Translations under genes and position numbers: made by a program
Shown: positions 16,004-24,163 of the stretch, piece by piece
Layout of the letters: each line of letters begins with the position of its first letter
Position numbering within the stretch: the stretch's first letter is position 1
NCBI RefSeq assembly: GCF_013364155.1
Contig: NZ_CP054916.1
Location: forward strand, 6,321,001 to 6,385,000
Origin: Streptomyces sp. NA02950
Lineage (GTDB): Bacteria > Actinomycetota > Actinomycetes > Streptomycetales > Streptomycetaceae
DNA length: 64,000 nucleotides
Direction: 5' to 3'
The notes under the pieces: generated by a model
What the model was told of the DNA's origin: nothing
Databases searched by the model: none
What the model saw: the letters and a program-made list of their open reading frames with translations, nothing else

Positions 16004-16041
16004 GAACGCCGGGCGGCCGGTGTCCGGGCCGCCCGGCGTTC
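16004..16041 (-). terminator. Strong hairpin terminator at the end of znu-zur operon
   Basis: Arms 16004-16018 and 16027-16041 are exact 15-base reverse complements (GAACGCCGGGCGGCC on the left) with an 8-base loop. It lies 27 bases beyond the zur stop, the expected place for a terminator of the minus-strand operon. No T-run is needed in this GC range. Confidence 0.8.
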
Positions 16042-16067
16042 GGTAAACGCGTACGACGCGTGTTGCG

Positions 16068-16490
16068 TCAGGCGCCGGAGGACGCCGACGCGCAGTCCCC
16101 GCACGTGCCGAAGATCTCGATGGTGTGGGCCACGTCCACGAAGCCGTGCTCGGCCGCGATGGCGTCGGCCCACTTCTCCACGGCCGGGCCCTCCACCTCG
16201 ACCGCCTTGCCGCAGGAGCGGCACACCAGGTGATGGTGGTGCTCCTCGCTGCTGCACCGGCGGTAGACCGCCTCGCCCTCGGTCGTGCGCAGCACATCGA
16301 CCTCGCCGGCGTCGGCGAGGGACTGGAGGGTGCGGTAGACGGTGGTCAGGCCGACCGAGTCGCCACGGTGCTTGAGCATGTCGTGCAGCTCCTGCGCACT
16401 GCGGAACTCGTCCACCTCGTCCAGCGCCGCCGCCACCGCGGCGCGCTGCCTGGTGGACCGGCCGCGTACTGGGGGACCCGCGGTCGCCAC
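16068..16490 (-). CDS. zur: Zinc uptake regulator Zur (Fur family)
   Basis: This 140-residue Fur-family repressor has a winged helix (RQRAAVAAALDEVDEFRSAQELHD...VGLTTVYRTLQSL, residues 14-58) and a dimerisation domain with HHHH at 84-87. Structural zinc-site Cys pairs are Cys90/Cys93 and Cys130/Cys133. Zinc-loaded Zur shuts off zinc uptake; the gene ends the znuA-znuC-znuB-zur operon, 73 bases after znuB. GTG start at 16490 follows GAGGAGGCAGCT. Context and the Zur box before znuA exclude Fur and PerR as better names. Confidence 0.93.
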   Translation of the reverse strand: MATAGPPVRGRSTRQRAAVAAALDEVDEFRSAQELHDMLKHRGDSVGLTTVYRTLQSLADAGEVDVLRTTEGEAVYRRCSSEEHHHHLVCRSCGKAVEVEGPAVEKWADAIAAEHGFVDVAHTIEIFGTCGDCASASSGA

Positions 16491-16563
16491 AGCTGCCTCC
16501 TCAACCTCGCACGCTCCGTCGCCTTCGCCCGGCCATTGTGCCAGCTAACACGGCGGCCACGGA

Positions 16564-17436
16564 CTAGACGAGTACATCGTCTCTCAGGGTGCACCCCTTC
16601 TCGGCCGCCGCGGCCCGCCGGGCACGGGTTTTCGCCAAGGGCGCGGCCAGAGCCGTGATCACGGCGAAGACGCCGATGGCGAGGACAACGATGCTCGCGC
16701 CCGGGGGCACGTTCTTGTAGAAGGAGAACACCGTGCCGGACAGGGTGACCACCACCCCGATCGAGACCGCCAGCGCCAGCGTCATCGCGAAACCGCGGGT
16801 GGCCTGCTGGGCCGCGGCGACCGGGACCACCATCAGGGCGCTGACCAGCAGCAGCCCCACGACGCGCATGGCCACGGTGACGGTGACGGCCGCGGTGACG
16901 GCCAGCAGCAGGTTGAGGGTGCGCACCGGCAGCCCGGTGACGCGCGCGAACTCCTCGTCCTGGCAGACGGCGAACAGCTGACGGCGCAGGCCGAGGGTGA
17001 TCAGCATGACGAAACCGGCCAGCAGGCTGATCGCCACCACGTCCTGCCGCGACACCGTGGTGATCGAACCGAAGAGGTACGTGGTGAGGTTGGCGTTGGA
17101 GCCGCTGGGCGAGAGGTTGATCAGCAGCACGCCGCCCGCCATACCGCCGTAGAAGAGCATCGCGAGCGCGAGATCGCCGCGTGTCTTGCCGTACCAGCGG
17201 ATGAGCTCCATCAGGACGGCGCCGAGGGCGGAGACCGCGACGGCGGTCCACACCGGGTTGGTGCCGGTCAGAAAGCCGAGGGCGACACCGGTGAGGGCGA
17301 CATGGCCGATACCGTCGCCCATGATCGCCTGGCGGCGCTGGACGAGGTAGATGCCGACGGCGGGCGCGGTGATGCCGACCAGGACGGCGGCGAGCAGCGC
17401 CCGCTGCATGAAGGGGTAGGTCAGGAGCTCGAGCAT
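16564..17436 (-). CDS. znuB: Zinc ABC transporter permease ZnuB
   Basis: This is a 290-residue ABC-3 family permease with about eight membrane segments, starting MLELLTYPFMQRALLAAVLVG, with the conserved QAIMGDGIGHVALTGVALG loop and the SALMVVPVAAAQQ segment of metal permeases. It forms the membrane channel for zinc with the ZnuC ATPase and receives metal from ZnuA. The start is two bases after the znuC stop, so the genes are tightly coupled. Confidence 0.92.
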   Translation of the reverse strand: MLELLTYPFMQRALLAAVLVGITAPAVGIYLVQRRQAIMGDGIGHVALTGVALGFLTGTNPVWTAVAVSALGAVLMELIRWYGKTRGDLALAMLFYGGMAGGVLLINLSPSGSNANLTTYLFGSITTVSRQDVVAISLLAGFVMLITLGLRRQLFAVCQDEEFARVTGLPVRTLNLLLAVTAAVTVTVAMRVVGLLLVSALMVVPVAAAQQATRGFAMTLALAVSIGVVVTLSGTVFSFYKNVPPGASIVVLAIGVFAVITALAAPLAKTRARRAAAAEKGCTLRDDVLV

Positions 17437-17437
17437 G

Positions 17438-18367
17438 TCAGGTCAGCAACCCTGTCCGGATCGGTTCGGCGTCGGGCGCCGCATGGGGGTGGACGTGGTC
17501 ATGGCCGGGCAGCGCATGCTGGCCGACGGCCTTGGGCGGCGGGCCGTCGTGGACCACGCAGCCGTCGCGGAGCACCACCGCTCGGTCGATCAGCGGCTCC
17601 AGGGGACCGAGCTCGTGCAGGACCAGCAGCACCGTGGTGCCGGCCGCCACCTGCTCGCGGAGGGTCCCGGCCAGGACCTCCTGGCTGGCGAGGTCGACCC
17701 CGGCCATCGGCTCGTCCATGATCAGCAGTTCGGGTTCACCGGCCAGTGCGCGGGCGATCAGCACCCGCTGGTGCTGGCCGCCGGAGAGGGCGCCCACCGG
17801 GTCCTTGGCGCGGTCGGCCATGCCCACCAGCTCCAGGGCGCGCTGGACCGCCGCGCGGTCGGCCTTGCGCGGCGGGGCGAGCCTGCGGCGGGCCAGGCGC
17901 CCCGCGGAGACGACCTCGCGGACGGTCGCGGGGACGCCGCTGGCGGCGGTGGTGCGCTGCGGGACGTAGCCGATCCGGGCCCAGTCGCGGAAGCGGCGGC
18001 CGGGGGTGCCGAACAGGGTCAGCTCACCGCCGCTGAGCGGCACCTGTCCGACGACGGAGCGGACCGCGGTGGACTTGCCGGAGCCGTTGGCGCCGAGCAG
18101 GGCCACGACCTCGCCGCGGTGCACGGACAGGTCGACGCCGCGCAGTACGGGGCGTCCGCCGAGGGAGGCGGTGGCCCCCCGCAGGGATATGACCGGATCC
18201 TGTCGCGCGGCAGGCTTCTCCGGCCGGGGGCCCTCCGGGGCCGGGGCCGGGCCGGGGATCGGGCCCGGGGCCTGGTCCTCAGCGGGGTCCCCTGCGGGGT
18301 CCGCGGCGGGGTCCGGGTCCGGGGTGCGGGGTTCCGTGGGCATGGGTTCCTCCGTCACATGGCTCAT
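17438..18367 (-). CDS. znuC: Zinc ABC transporter ATP-binding protein ZnuC
   Basis: The ATPase of 309 residues has Walker A GANGSGKST, signature LSGGQHQRVLIARAL, Walker B ELLIMDEP and the switch His in LVLHELGPLEPL. An N-terminal tail of about 60 Pro/Asp-rich residues precedes the ABC fold and is unusual but seen in streptomycetes. The start overlaps the znuA stop (ATGA). It energises zinc import with ZnuA and ZnuB. Confidence 0.93.
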   Translation of the reverse strand: MSHVTEEPMPTEPRTPDPDPAADPAGDPAEDQAPGPIPGPAPAPEGPRPEKPAARQDPVISLRGATASLGGRPVLRGVDLSVHRGEVVALLGANGSGKSTAVRSVVGQVPLSGGELTLFGTPGRRFRDWARIGYVPQRTTAASGVPATVREVVSAGRLARRRLAPPRKADRAAVQRALELVGMADRAKDPVGALSGGQHQRVLIARALAGEPELLIMDEPMAGVDLASQEVLAGTLREQVAAGTTVLLVLHELGPLEPLIDRAVVLRDGCVVHDGPPPKAVGQHALPGHDHVHPHAAPDAEPIRTGLLT

Positions 18368-19356
18368 ACGGCGCCCAGGGCCTTCCGCAGGGCCGCGAGG
18401 TTCGATCGCATGACCTGCAGATAGTCGTCGCCCCTGGACGATTCGCCGATGCCCTCGAGGGGATCGAGCACATCGGTCCTCAGATGGAGATCGCCCGCGA
18501 GGGTCCTGGCCGTCCGGTCGCTGACGAGGGCTTCGAAGAAGACCGTGCGGACCTTGTCCTGCTTGGCGATCGAGTGCAGCTCGCGCATCCGGGCCGGGCT
18601 GGGCTCGGACTCGGGGTCGAGGCCGGAGATGGCCTCCTGGTGCAGCCCGTAGCGTTCGGAGAGATAGCCGAAGGCGGCGTGGGTGGTGACGAAGGTGTCC
18701 GTGGTGCGGCCCTTCAGCCCGCCGCGGAAGTCCTTGTCGAGGGTGTTCAGCTGCTTGACCAGGGTCGCGGTGTTCTTCTCGTAGAGGGCGGCGTGGTCGG
18801 GGTCGGCCTTCTCCAGGGCCTTGCCGACGCCCTTGGCGACCTCGGCGTACCGGACGGGGTCCAGCCAGATGTGGGGGTCGGCGGCGGCGTCGCCGGAGTG
18901 CGCCTCGTGGCCTTCGTGGCCTTCGTGGCCTTCGTCACTCCCGTGGTCACCTTCGTGGTCGTGGCCGTCGACCTCCGTGCCGTGGTTCTCCAGCGTGGTG
19001 TACGACGCCGCGTCGGCGACCTGCTTGGGCTCGGCCTGGCCGATGGCCCGGTCCACGGCGGGCTGGAGCCCCTTGAGGTAGACCACCAGACCGGCCTTGC
19101 TGAGCTTCGCCGTCTGCTGCGGGCTGATGTCCAGGTCGTGCGGTTCCACGCCCGGCTTGGTCAGGGTGGACACATTGACCTTGTTTCCGCCGATTCGTTC
19201 CGCGAGGAACTGCATCGGATAGAACGACGCCACCACGTCCAGTTTGCCGTCCGTCCTTCCGTCTCCGGCGCTGTAGGAGCAGGCTGTGAGCGTGGTCAGA
19301 CCCAGCGCCACGGCCCCGACCAGGGTTGTAGCAAGGCTCGAGCGGCGTATGTTCAT
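18364..19356 (-). CDS. znuA: Zinc-binding lipoprotein ZnuA
   Basis: The product (330 residues from ATG 19356) is a cluster A-I solute-binding lipoprotein. Signal peptide MNIRRSSLATTLVGAVALGL leads to the lipobox LTAC with Cys26. Metal-site residues sit in KPGVEPHDLDISP and the TTHAAFGYL region, and a His/Asp/Glu-rich loop (HDHEGDHGSDEGHEGHEGHE) near residue 130 is typical of zinc binders. Upstream ATG 19365 and TTG 19374 are possible starts; a GGGAG lies just before 19356. The Zur box at 19378 is immediately upstream, so this operon should be on only when zinc is scarce. Confidence 0.92.
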   Translation of the reverse strand: MNIRRSSLATTLVGAVALGLTTLTACSYSAGDGRTDGKLDVVASFYPMQFLAERIGGNKVNVSTLTKPGVEPHDLDISPQQTAKLSKAGLVVYLKGLQPAVDRAIGQAEPKQVADAASYTTLENHGTEVDGHDHEGDHGSDEGHEGHEGHEAHSGDAAADPHIWLDPVRYAEVAKGVGKALEKADPDHAALYEKNTATLVKQLNTLDKDFRGGLKGRTTDTFVTTHAAFGYLSERYGLHQEAISGLDPESEPSPARMRELHSIAKQDKVRTVFFEALVSDRTARTLAGDLHLRTDVLDPLEGIGESSRGDDYLQVMRSNLAALRKALGAV

Positions 19357-19377
19357 GACTCCCATTTTCAACAAAGG

Positions 19378-19392
19378 TGGAAATGATTGTCA
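19378..19392. promoter_or_regulatory. Zur box upstream of znuA
   Basis: TGGAAATGATTGTCA is a near-perfect dyad close to the streptomycete Zur consensus TGAAAATGATTTTCA. It is the most AT-rich stretch nearby, 22 bases before the znuA ATG at 19356 and 116 bases before the glyS GTG. Known Zur sites in Streptomyces occupy the same position. Confidence 0.8.
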
Positions 19393-19508
19393 ACAAAGCG
19401 GTTGCTGTTGATCGCTTCGCCAATCGATTTGATCCAAGGGGTGCCGCCGCCGGTAACCTGAAGCATTCGCTTCGTCGTCCTCAATGTCGTCACAATGAAG
19501 AGAGCACC

Positions 19509-20891
19509 GTGGCCGCCGACAAGATCGACACCATCGTCAGCCTGAGCAAGCGCCGTGGCTTCGTCTACCCGTGCAGCGAGATCTACGGCGGCCAGCGCGC
19601 CGCCTGGGACTACGGACCGCTCGGTGTGGAGCTGAAGGAGAACATCAAGCGCCAGTGGTGGCGGGCCACGGTCACTTCGCGCGACGACGTCGTCGGACTC
19701 GACTCGTCCGTGATCCTGGCCCGTGAGGTCTGGGAGGCGTCCGGCCACGTCGCCACCTTCACCGACCCGCTCACCGAGTGCACCTCCTGCCACAAGCGGT
19801 TCCGCGCGGACCACCTGGAGGAGGCGTACGAGGCCAAGCACGGGAGGCTCCCCGAGAACGGCCTCGCGGACGTGAACTGCCCCCACTGCGGCAACAAGGG
19901 CAGCTTCACCGAGCCCAAGCAGTTCTCCGGGCTGCTCTCCACCCACCTCGGCCCCACCCAGGACTCCGGCTCGGTCGCGTATCTGCGCCCCGAGACCGCA
20001 CAGGGCATCTTCACCAACTTCCTCGCGGTGCAGCAGACCTCGCGCCGGAAGCCGCCGTTCGGCATCGCGCAGGTCGGCAAGTCCTTCCGGAACGAGATCA
20101 CGCCGGGCAACTTCATCTTCCGCACCCGTGAGTTCGAGCAGATGGAGATGGAGTTCTTCGTCAAGCCGGGCGAGGACGAGACCTGGCACGAGTACTGGAT
20201 GGAGCAGCGCTGGAACTGGTACCGCGATCTCGGGCTCCAGGAAGCAAACATCCGCTGGTTCGAGCACCCGAAGGAGAAGCTCTCCCACTACTCCAAGCGC
20301 ACCGCCGACATCGAGTACCGCTTCAACTTCGGCGGCTCGGAGTGGGGTGAGCTGGAGGGTGTGGCCAACCGCACCGACTACGACCTGAAGGCGCACTCCA
20401 AGGCGTCCGGCCAGGACCTGTCGTACTTCGACCAGGAGGCCGGTGAGCGCTGGACCCCGTACGTCATCGAGCCCGCGGCGGGCGTGGGCCGCGCCATGCT
20501 GGCCTTCATGCTCGACGCCTACGTCGAGGACGAGGCGCCCAACGCCAAGGGCAAGATGGAGAAGCGCACCGTGATGCGGCTCGACCCGCGGCTGGCGCCG
20601 GTCAAGGTCGCGGTGCTGCCGCTGTCCCGCAACCCGCAGCTCTCCCCGAAGGCCAAGGGGCTCGCGGCGGACCTGCGCAAGCACTGGAACATCGAGTTCG
20701 ACGACGCGGGCGCCATCGGCCGCCGCTACCGCCGTCAGGACGAGATCGGCACGCCCTTCTGCGTCACCGTCGACTTCGACACCCTCGAGGACAACGCGGT
20801 GACCGTGCGCGAGCGCGACACCATGAAGCAGGAGCGGGTCTCCCTCGACCAGATCCAGTCCTACCTGGGCGGCCGCCTCATCGGCTGCTGA
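19509..20891 (+). CDS. glyS: Glycyl-tRNA synthetase, class II (alpha2 type)
   Basis: The 460-residue product starts at GTG 19509 ([19 protein letters not shown]). It has the GlyRS opening [11 protein letters not shown]...[11 protein letters not shown], class II motif 2 around [11 protein letters not shown], motif 3 around [13 protein letters not shown], and a C-terminal anticodon-binding domain from about 365 ([20 protein letters not shown]). It charges tRNA-Gly. Cys residues CTSCHKRF and CPHCGNKG form a zinc-binding insertion usual in bacterial alpha2 GlyRS. A frame extending upstream to 19377 overlaps the Zur box and is not used. Confidence 0.95.
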   Translation: MAADKIDTIVSLSKRRGFVYPCSEIYGGQRAAWDYGPLGVELKENIKRQWWRATVTSRDDVVGLDSSVILAREVWEASGHVATFTDPLTECTSCHKRFRADHLEEAYEAKHGRLPENGLADVNCPHCGNKGSFTEPKQFSGLLSTHLGPTQDSGSVAYLRPETAQGIFTNFLAVQQTSRRKPPFGIAQVGKSFRNEITPGNFIFRTREFEQMEMEFFVKPGEDETWHEYWMEQRWNWYRDLGLQEANIRWFEHPKEKLSHYSKRTADIEYRFNFGGSEWGELEGVANRTDYDLKAHSKASGQDLSYFDQEAGERWTPYVIEPAAGVGRAMLAFMLDAYVEDEAPNAKGKMEKRTVMRLDPRLAPVKVAVLPLSRNPQLSPKAKGLAADLRKHWNIEFDDAGAIGRRYRRQDEIGTPFCVTVDFDTLEDNAVTVRERDTMKQERVSLDQIQSYLGGRLIGC

Positions 20892-20924
20892 CCCCGCTTC
20901 CGGGCGGCGGACACCGACACACCT

Positions 20925-20974
20925 CGACGGGCTCCGGCACCGCGGACGAACTGCCGCGGGGCCGGAGCCCGTCG
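20925..20974 (+). terminator. Hairpin terminator after glyS
   Basis: Arms CGACGGGCTCCGGC (20925-20938) and GCCGGAGCCCGTCG (20961-20974) are exact 14-base complements, and an inner CCGCGG pair extends the stem. It starts 34 bases after the glyS stop. Confidence 0.75.
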
Positions 20975-21002
20975 GCTCGGCAGGAACGGGGGTTCACACA
21001 CC

Positions 21003-21305
21003 GTGCGAGGCGTGACGCACCGCATCACCGCCACCCGCGAGGACGGCACCGTCTTCGAGGTGCGCTACGGCTACGGCCGCGGCCGCAGACGCCTGCTCGG
21101 CTGCCGCCACTGCGACTGGCAGGAGCGCATCAGCTACGGCGGCGCCCGCCACAAGGGCCTGGACCATCTCGCCCAGGCCCATGGTGCCCTGGGCTCCCCG
21201 CGTATGACCGCCGACCCGGCCGCCCGCCGTCAGACCGTGCTGGTCATGCTGGTGTGTTGTGTGGTGGCGGCGGCGGTGGTGTGGTGGGCGGCGTCGCAGG
21301 GGTGA
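21003..21305 (+). CDS. Small protein with Cys-pair and C-terminal membrane anchor
   Basis: This is a 100-residue product from GTG 21003. The N-terminal part is strand-like with LLGCRHCDWQERISYGG (a single CxxC-type pair), the middle HKGLDHLAQAHG, and the end is one membrane segment (TVLVMLVCCVVAAAVVWWAA). No catalytic motif is visible; it reads as a tail-anchored streptomycete protein of unknown role. It sits between the glyS terminator and an IS remnant. Confidence 0.6.
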   Translation: MRGVTHRITATREDGTVFEVRYGYGRGRRRLLGCRHCDWQERISYGGARHKGLDHLAQAHGALGSPRMTADPAARRQTVLVMLVCCVVAAAVVWWAASQG

Positions 21306-21479
21306 CGGACGTCTCCGCGGGTGTGGACGCCTCCGGCTGCCGGCTACCGCCTGCCGCCGAGCGCCGGCGCCGCGCACACGGCGGCCAGCGGCAGCTCCGC
21401 GCGGACGGCCATCGCCACCGCCCCGGCCAGCTCACCGCCCGGGGCGGCCGTCACCGCCAGCGCCGACTCAGGTCTGAAT

Positions 21480-21599
21480 CCGGCTGGTGCCGAGGGCGTA
21501 AGACCTCCGGGAGCGCAGCTCCCGGAGGCAGCCTGAGCCAGGAACCCCCACACAGCCCTGAAGGAAGGAATCCCCTCCCTTCAGGGAGGGGGCAGTCAA
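21480..21599 (+). mobile_element. IS200/IS605-like right-end remnant without tnpB
   Basis: Two strong hairpins occur in order: CCTCCGGGAGC (21504-21514) with GCTCCCGGAGG (21518-21528), then GGAAGGAATCCCCTCCCT with AGGGAGGGG (stem 21572-21580 and 21583-21591), followed by GCAGTCAA. The layout GGAAGGAATCCnnn-hairpin-nnGTCAA is what I know from the right ends of tnpB-carrying IS605-group elements in actinomycetes, where the same stretch is the 3' part of the omegaRNA. No tnpB is present in 21306-21611, so only the end remains. The rest of this gap holds nothing else I can support. Confidence 0.5.
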
Positions 21600-21611
21600 C
21601 GCGGAGCTGCC

Positions 21612-22257
21612 GTGCGTGCTGTGATCGCCGAGGATTCCGTCCTGCTGCGCGTCGGCCTGGTCAAGGTCCTGGAGGCCGCGGGGTTCGAGGTCATGGCGGA
21701 GACCGGGGACGCCGAGGGCCTGCTGACGGCGGTCGGGGAACACCGCCCCGACATCGTGGTGGTCGACGTCCGGATGCCGCCGGGCTTCCGGGACGAGGGC
21801 GTACGGGCGGCCCTGCTGCCGGCGGCAGTGGCCGGGCACGGCGGTGCTGCTGCTCTCGCAGTACGTGGAGGAGCGATACGCCGCGGAGCTGCTGACCGAG
21901 CACACGAGCGGAATCGGCTATCTGCTCAAGCAGCGGGTCGCGGATGTGGAGGAGTTCATCGGCGCGCTGCGCAGGGTGGCGGGCGGCGGTACGGCGCTGG
22001 ATCCGCAGGTCGTCGCCCAGCTTCTGGTACGGCGGCACCGCGACCCGCTGGACCGGCTGACGCCGCGGGAACGGGAGGTGCTGGAGCTGATGGCGGGCGG
22101 CCGGTCGAACGCGGGGATCGCGGGGGAGCTGGCGATCAGTGAGAGCGCGGTCGCCAAGTACATCAACTCCCTCTTCGTGAAGCTGGACCTGCCCGTCGCC
22201 GACGCCGATCACCGGCGGGTGCTGGCGGTACTGCGGTTCCTGGGCGTCAGGTCTTAG
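21612..22257 (+). pseudogene. NarL/LuxR-type response regulator, frameshifted
   Basis: The first part from GTG 21612 is a receiver (VRAVIAEDSVLLRVGLVKVLEAAGFEV...DIVVVDVRMPP). After VRAALL the frame goes off into nonsense, while the next frame continues the same protein as RRQWPGTAVLLLSQYVEERYAAELL and ends with a LuxR HTH (LTPREREVLELMAGGRSNAGIAGELAISE). Removing one C at 21819-21820 restores a full-length regulator of about 214 residues. It is either a true pseudogene or a sequencing error. The partner kinase expected next to it is absent; the IS605-like remnant lies where it should be. Confidence 0.8.
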
Positions 22258-22388
22258 TTAAGTCCTGTCCGGTGGATCTTTGAGGATCAGCTTCCGCGGC
22301 GTCTGGTGCGGGGGGGGCGCCTCCCGGCGGCGGCCGGGGGCGCGGCGCCAGGCGTTGCGGGCCCGAGAAGATCCGAGATCCGGCGGCA

Positions 22389-22982
22389 CTAGGCCCGCAG
22401 ACCGTTCAGCAGCAGGTCGCAGACGGCCGTGAAGGCCGGTTCCACCTGGGGGTCCGACCATTCCGCCGCGTAGAGCGGGTCGTGGAAGCGGCAGGTGGCG
22501 TCCCAGAGGGCGCGGGCCGTGCGGTGGGCGTCCTGGGCGCCCTCGGCGGTGAACTCGCCGCTCGCGACGCCGCTTTCGACGATCGTGGCGAGCTGGCCGA
22601 CCATCGTCTCGACATGGCGGGCGACGGTGGCGCTGTTCTCCTCGGCCAGGGCCAGATAGGTGGCGAACAGCTCCGGATCGCCGCCCGCCTTGCGGCGCTT
22701 GGCGGAGAACAGGGCGCTCAGCCAGTCGCGGAGCCGGCCGGCCGCAGGGGCGTCGGCGCGGGTGATGGCGGAGAGCTCGTCGTGTGCCTGGTCCAGCCAG
22801 CGTTCGGTGACCGCCTCGCGCAGCGCGGCCTTGGTGCGGAAGTGGCGGTAGACGCTGCCGTGGCTGACCCCCAGGACGCGGGCCACGTCCACCACGGTGG
22901 CCTTGGCCGGGCCGTAGCGTCGCAGCACGTCCTCGGTGGCTTCGAGGATGCGGTCGGGGGTCAGGGGCGTCTCGGGCGGCAT
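22389..22982 (-). CDS. TetR family regulator
   Basis: This is a 197-residue TetR protein. The HTH is at residues about 20-58 (KATVVDVARVLGVSHGSVYRHFRTKAALREAV), and the rest is the helical ligand/dimer domain ending LLLNGLRA. It follows the aldo-keto reductase gene by 8 bases on the same strand, so both are probably one operon, read from the promoter with the 22-bp palindrome at 24083. Likely an autorepressor; ligand unknown. Confidence 0.88.
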   Translation of the reverse strand: MPPETPLTPDRILEATEDVLRRYGPAKATVVDVARVLGVSHGSVYRHFRTKAALREAVTERWLDQAHDELSAITRADAPAAGRLRDWLSALFSAKRRKAGGDPELFATYLALAEENSATVARHVETMVGQLATIVESGVASGEFTAEGAQDAHRTARALWDATCRFHDPLYAAEWSDPQVEPAFTAVCDLLLNGLRA

Positions 22983-22990
22983 CGGGTCCC

Positions 22991-24010
22991 TTACTTCTTC
23001 TCGCTGTCGAGGTGGCCCATCTGGCTCTCCGGGTAGCGGGCGCCGGCCGCGGCACCGGCCGGGACGGCCTCCTCGATGGCGTCCAGATCGTCGGCGTCGA
23101 GCGTAACGTCCAGCGCCCCGAGCGCCTCCGCCAGCCGGTCGCGGCGGCGGGCTCCGACGAGCGGCACGATGGCCGCCGCGCGGCGCGGGCCCTGGGCGAG
23201 CGCCCAGGCGATGGCGGTCTGGGCGACGCTGGCGCCCTTGCCGTCGGCGACCTTGCGGAGCGCCTCGACGAGGGCGAGGTTGCGCTCCAGATTCTCCCCG
23301 CTGAAGCGCGGGCTCATCCCGCGGAAGTCGTTGGCGGCCAGCTTGCGGTCACGGCTCCAGTGGCCGCTGATCAGCCCGCGGGAGAGCACCCCGTACGCGG
23401 TGATGCCGATGCCCAGCTCACGGCAGACGGGCAGGATCTCGTCCTCGATTCCGCGGGAGATCAGGGAGTACTCGATCTGGAGGTCCGAGATCGGGGCGAC
23501 GGCCGCGGCCCGGCGGATGGTGTCGGCGCCCGCCTCGGAGAGCCCGATGTGCCGTACGTGACCGGCCTGGACGAGCTCGGCGATGGCGCCGACGGTCTCC
23601 TCGATCGGGACCTCCGGGTCGACGCGGGCGATGCGGTAGATGTCGATGTGGTCGGTGCCCAGGCGCTGGAGCGAGTAGGCGGCGAAGTTCCTGACGGCGG
23701 CGGGGCGGCCGTCGTAGCCGGACCAGCCGCCGTCCGGGTCGCGCAGGGCGCCGAACTTGACGCTGGTGAGGGCCTGTTCGCGACGGGCGGCGGGGGCGGT
23801 GCGCAGGGCCTCGTTGATGAGCAGTTCGTTGTGGCCCATGCCGTAGAAGTCGCCGGTGTCGAGCAGGGTGATCCCGGCTTCGAGCGCGGCGTGGACAGTG
23901 GCGATGGACTCGGCGCGGTCGACGTCGCCGTACAGGGCGGACATGCCCATGCAGCCGAGGCCGAGGGCGGAGACCTGGGGACCGGCGGTGCCGAGGGTGC
24001 GGTTCTGCAC
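22991..24010 (-). CDS. Aldo/keto reductase
   Basis: The 339-residue product from GTG 24010 (VQNRTLGTAGPQVSALGLG; RBS GAAGGAG) has the AKR barrel. DTGDFYG supplies Asp and Tyr, SVKFGAL the Lys. The tetrad His, usually in a YxHR context, is replaced: the strand reads DIYRIARVDPEVPIEETVG, so Ala stands at the His position. The NADP-binding tail (SVAQTAIAWALAQG...IVPLVGARRRDRLAEALG) is intact. It probably reduces carbonyls with NADPH; the missing His may lower or change activity, though similar streptomycete proteins share it as I recall. Confidence 0.88.
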   Translation of the reverse strand: MQNRTLGTAGPQVSALGLGCMGMSALYGDVDRAESIATVHAALEAGITLLDTGDFYGMGHNELLINEALRTAPAARREQALTSVKFGALRDPDGGWSGYDGRPAAVRNFAAYSLQRLGTDHIDIYRIARVDPEVPIEETVGAIAELVQAGHVRHIGLSEAGADTIRRAAAVAPISDLQIEYSLISRGIEDEILPVCRELGIGITAYGVLSRGLISGHWSRDRKLAANDFRGMSPRFSGENLERNLALVEALRKVADGKGASVAQTAIAWALAQGPRRAAAIVPLVGARRRDRLAEALGALDVTLDADDLDAIEEAVPAGAAAGARYPESQMGHLDSEKK

Positions 24011-24082
24011 GGGGGCTCCTTCGAGAGCGGAGTGTGAGGACGGAGTGGGGTTCTGGGTGCACTGGAAGAGTGGCATACGCGA

Positions 24083-24104
24083 TGACAGATTTCAATATCT
24101 GTCA
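24083..24104. promoter_or_regulatory. Perfect 22-bp inverted repeat, probable TetR operator
   Basis: Arms TGACAGAT (24083-24090) and ATCTGTCA (24097-24104) flank TTCAAT. It is AT-rich against the background and lies 73 bases upstream of the aldo-keto reductase start, in the promoter of the AKR-TetR operon. Confidence 0.7.
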
Positions 24105-24163
24105 CCGCGTAGCAGTCACCCGGTGTCCGTCACCCGTCGTTCACGCCCCGTCCGGACCCCCGC

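Noticed and set aside
19377..19508. Start of glyS at 19377
   Set aside because: It would overlap the Zur box and add 44 residues absent from GlyRS; GTG 19509 begins exactly at the conserved N-terminus.
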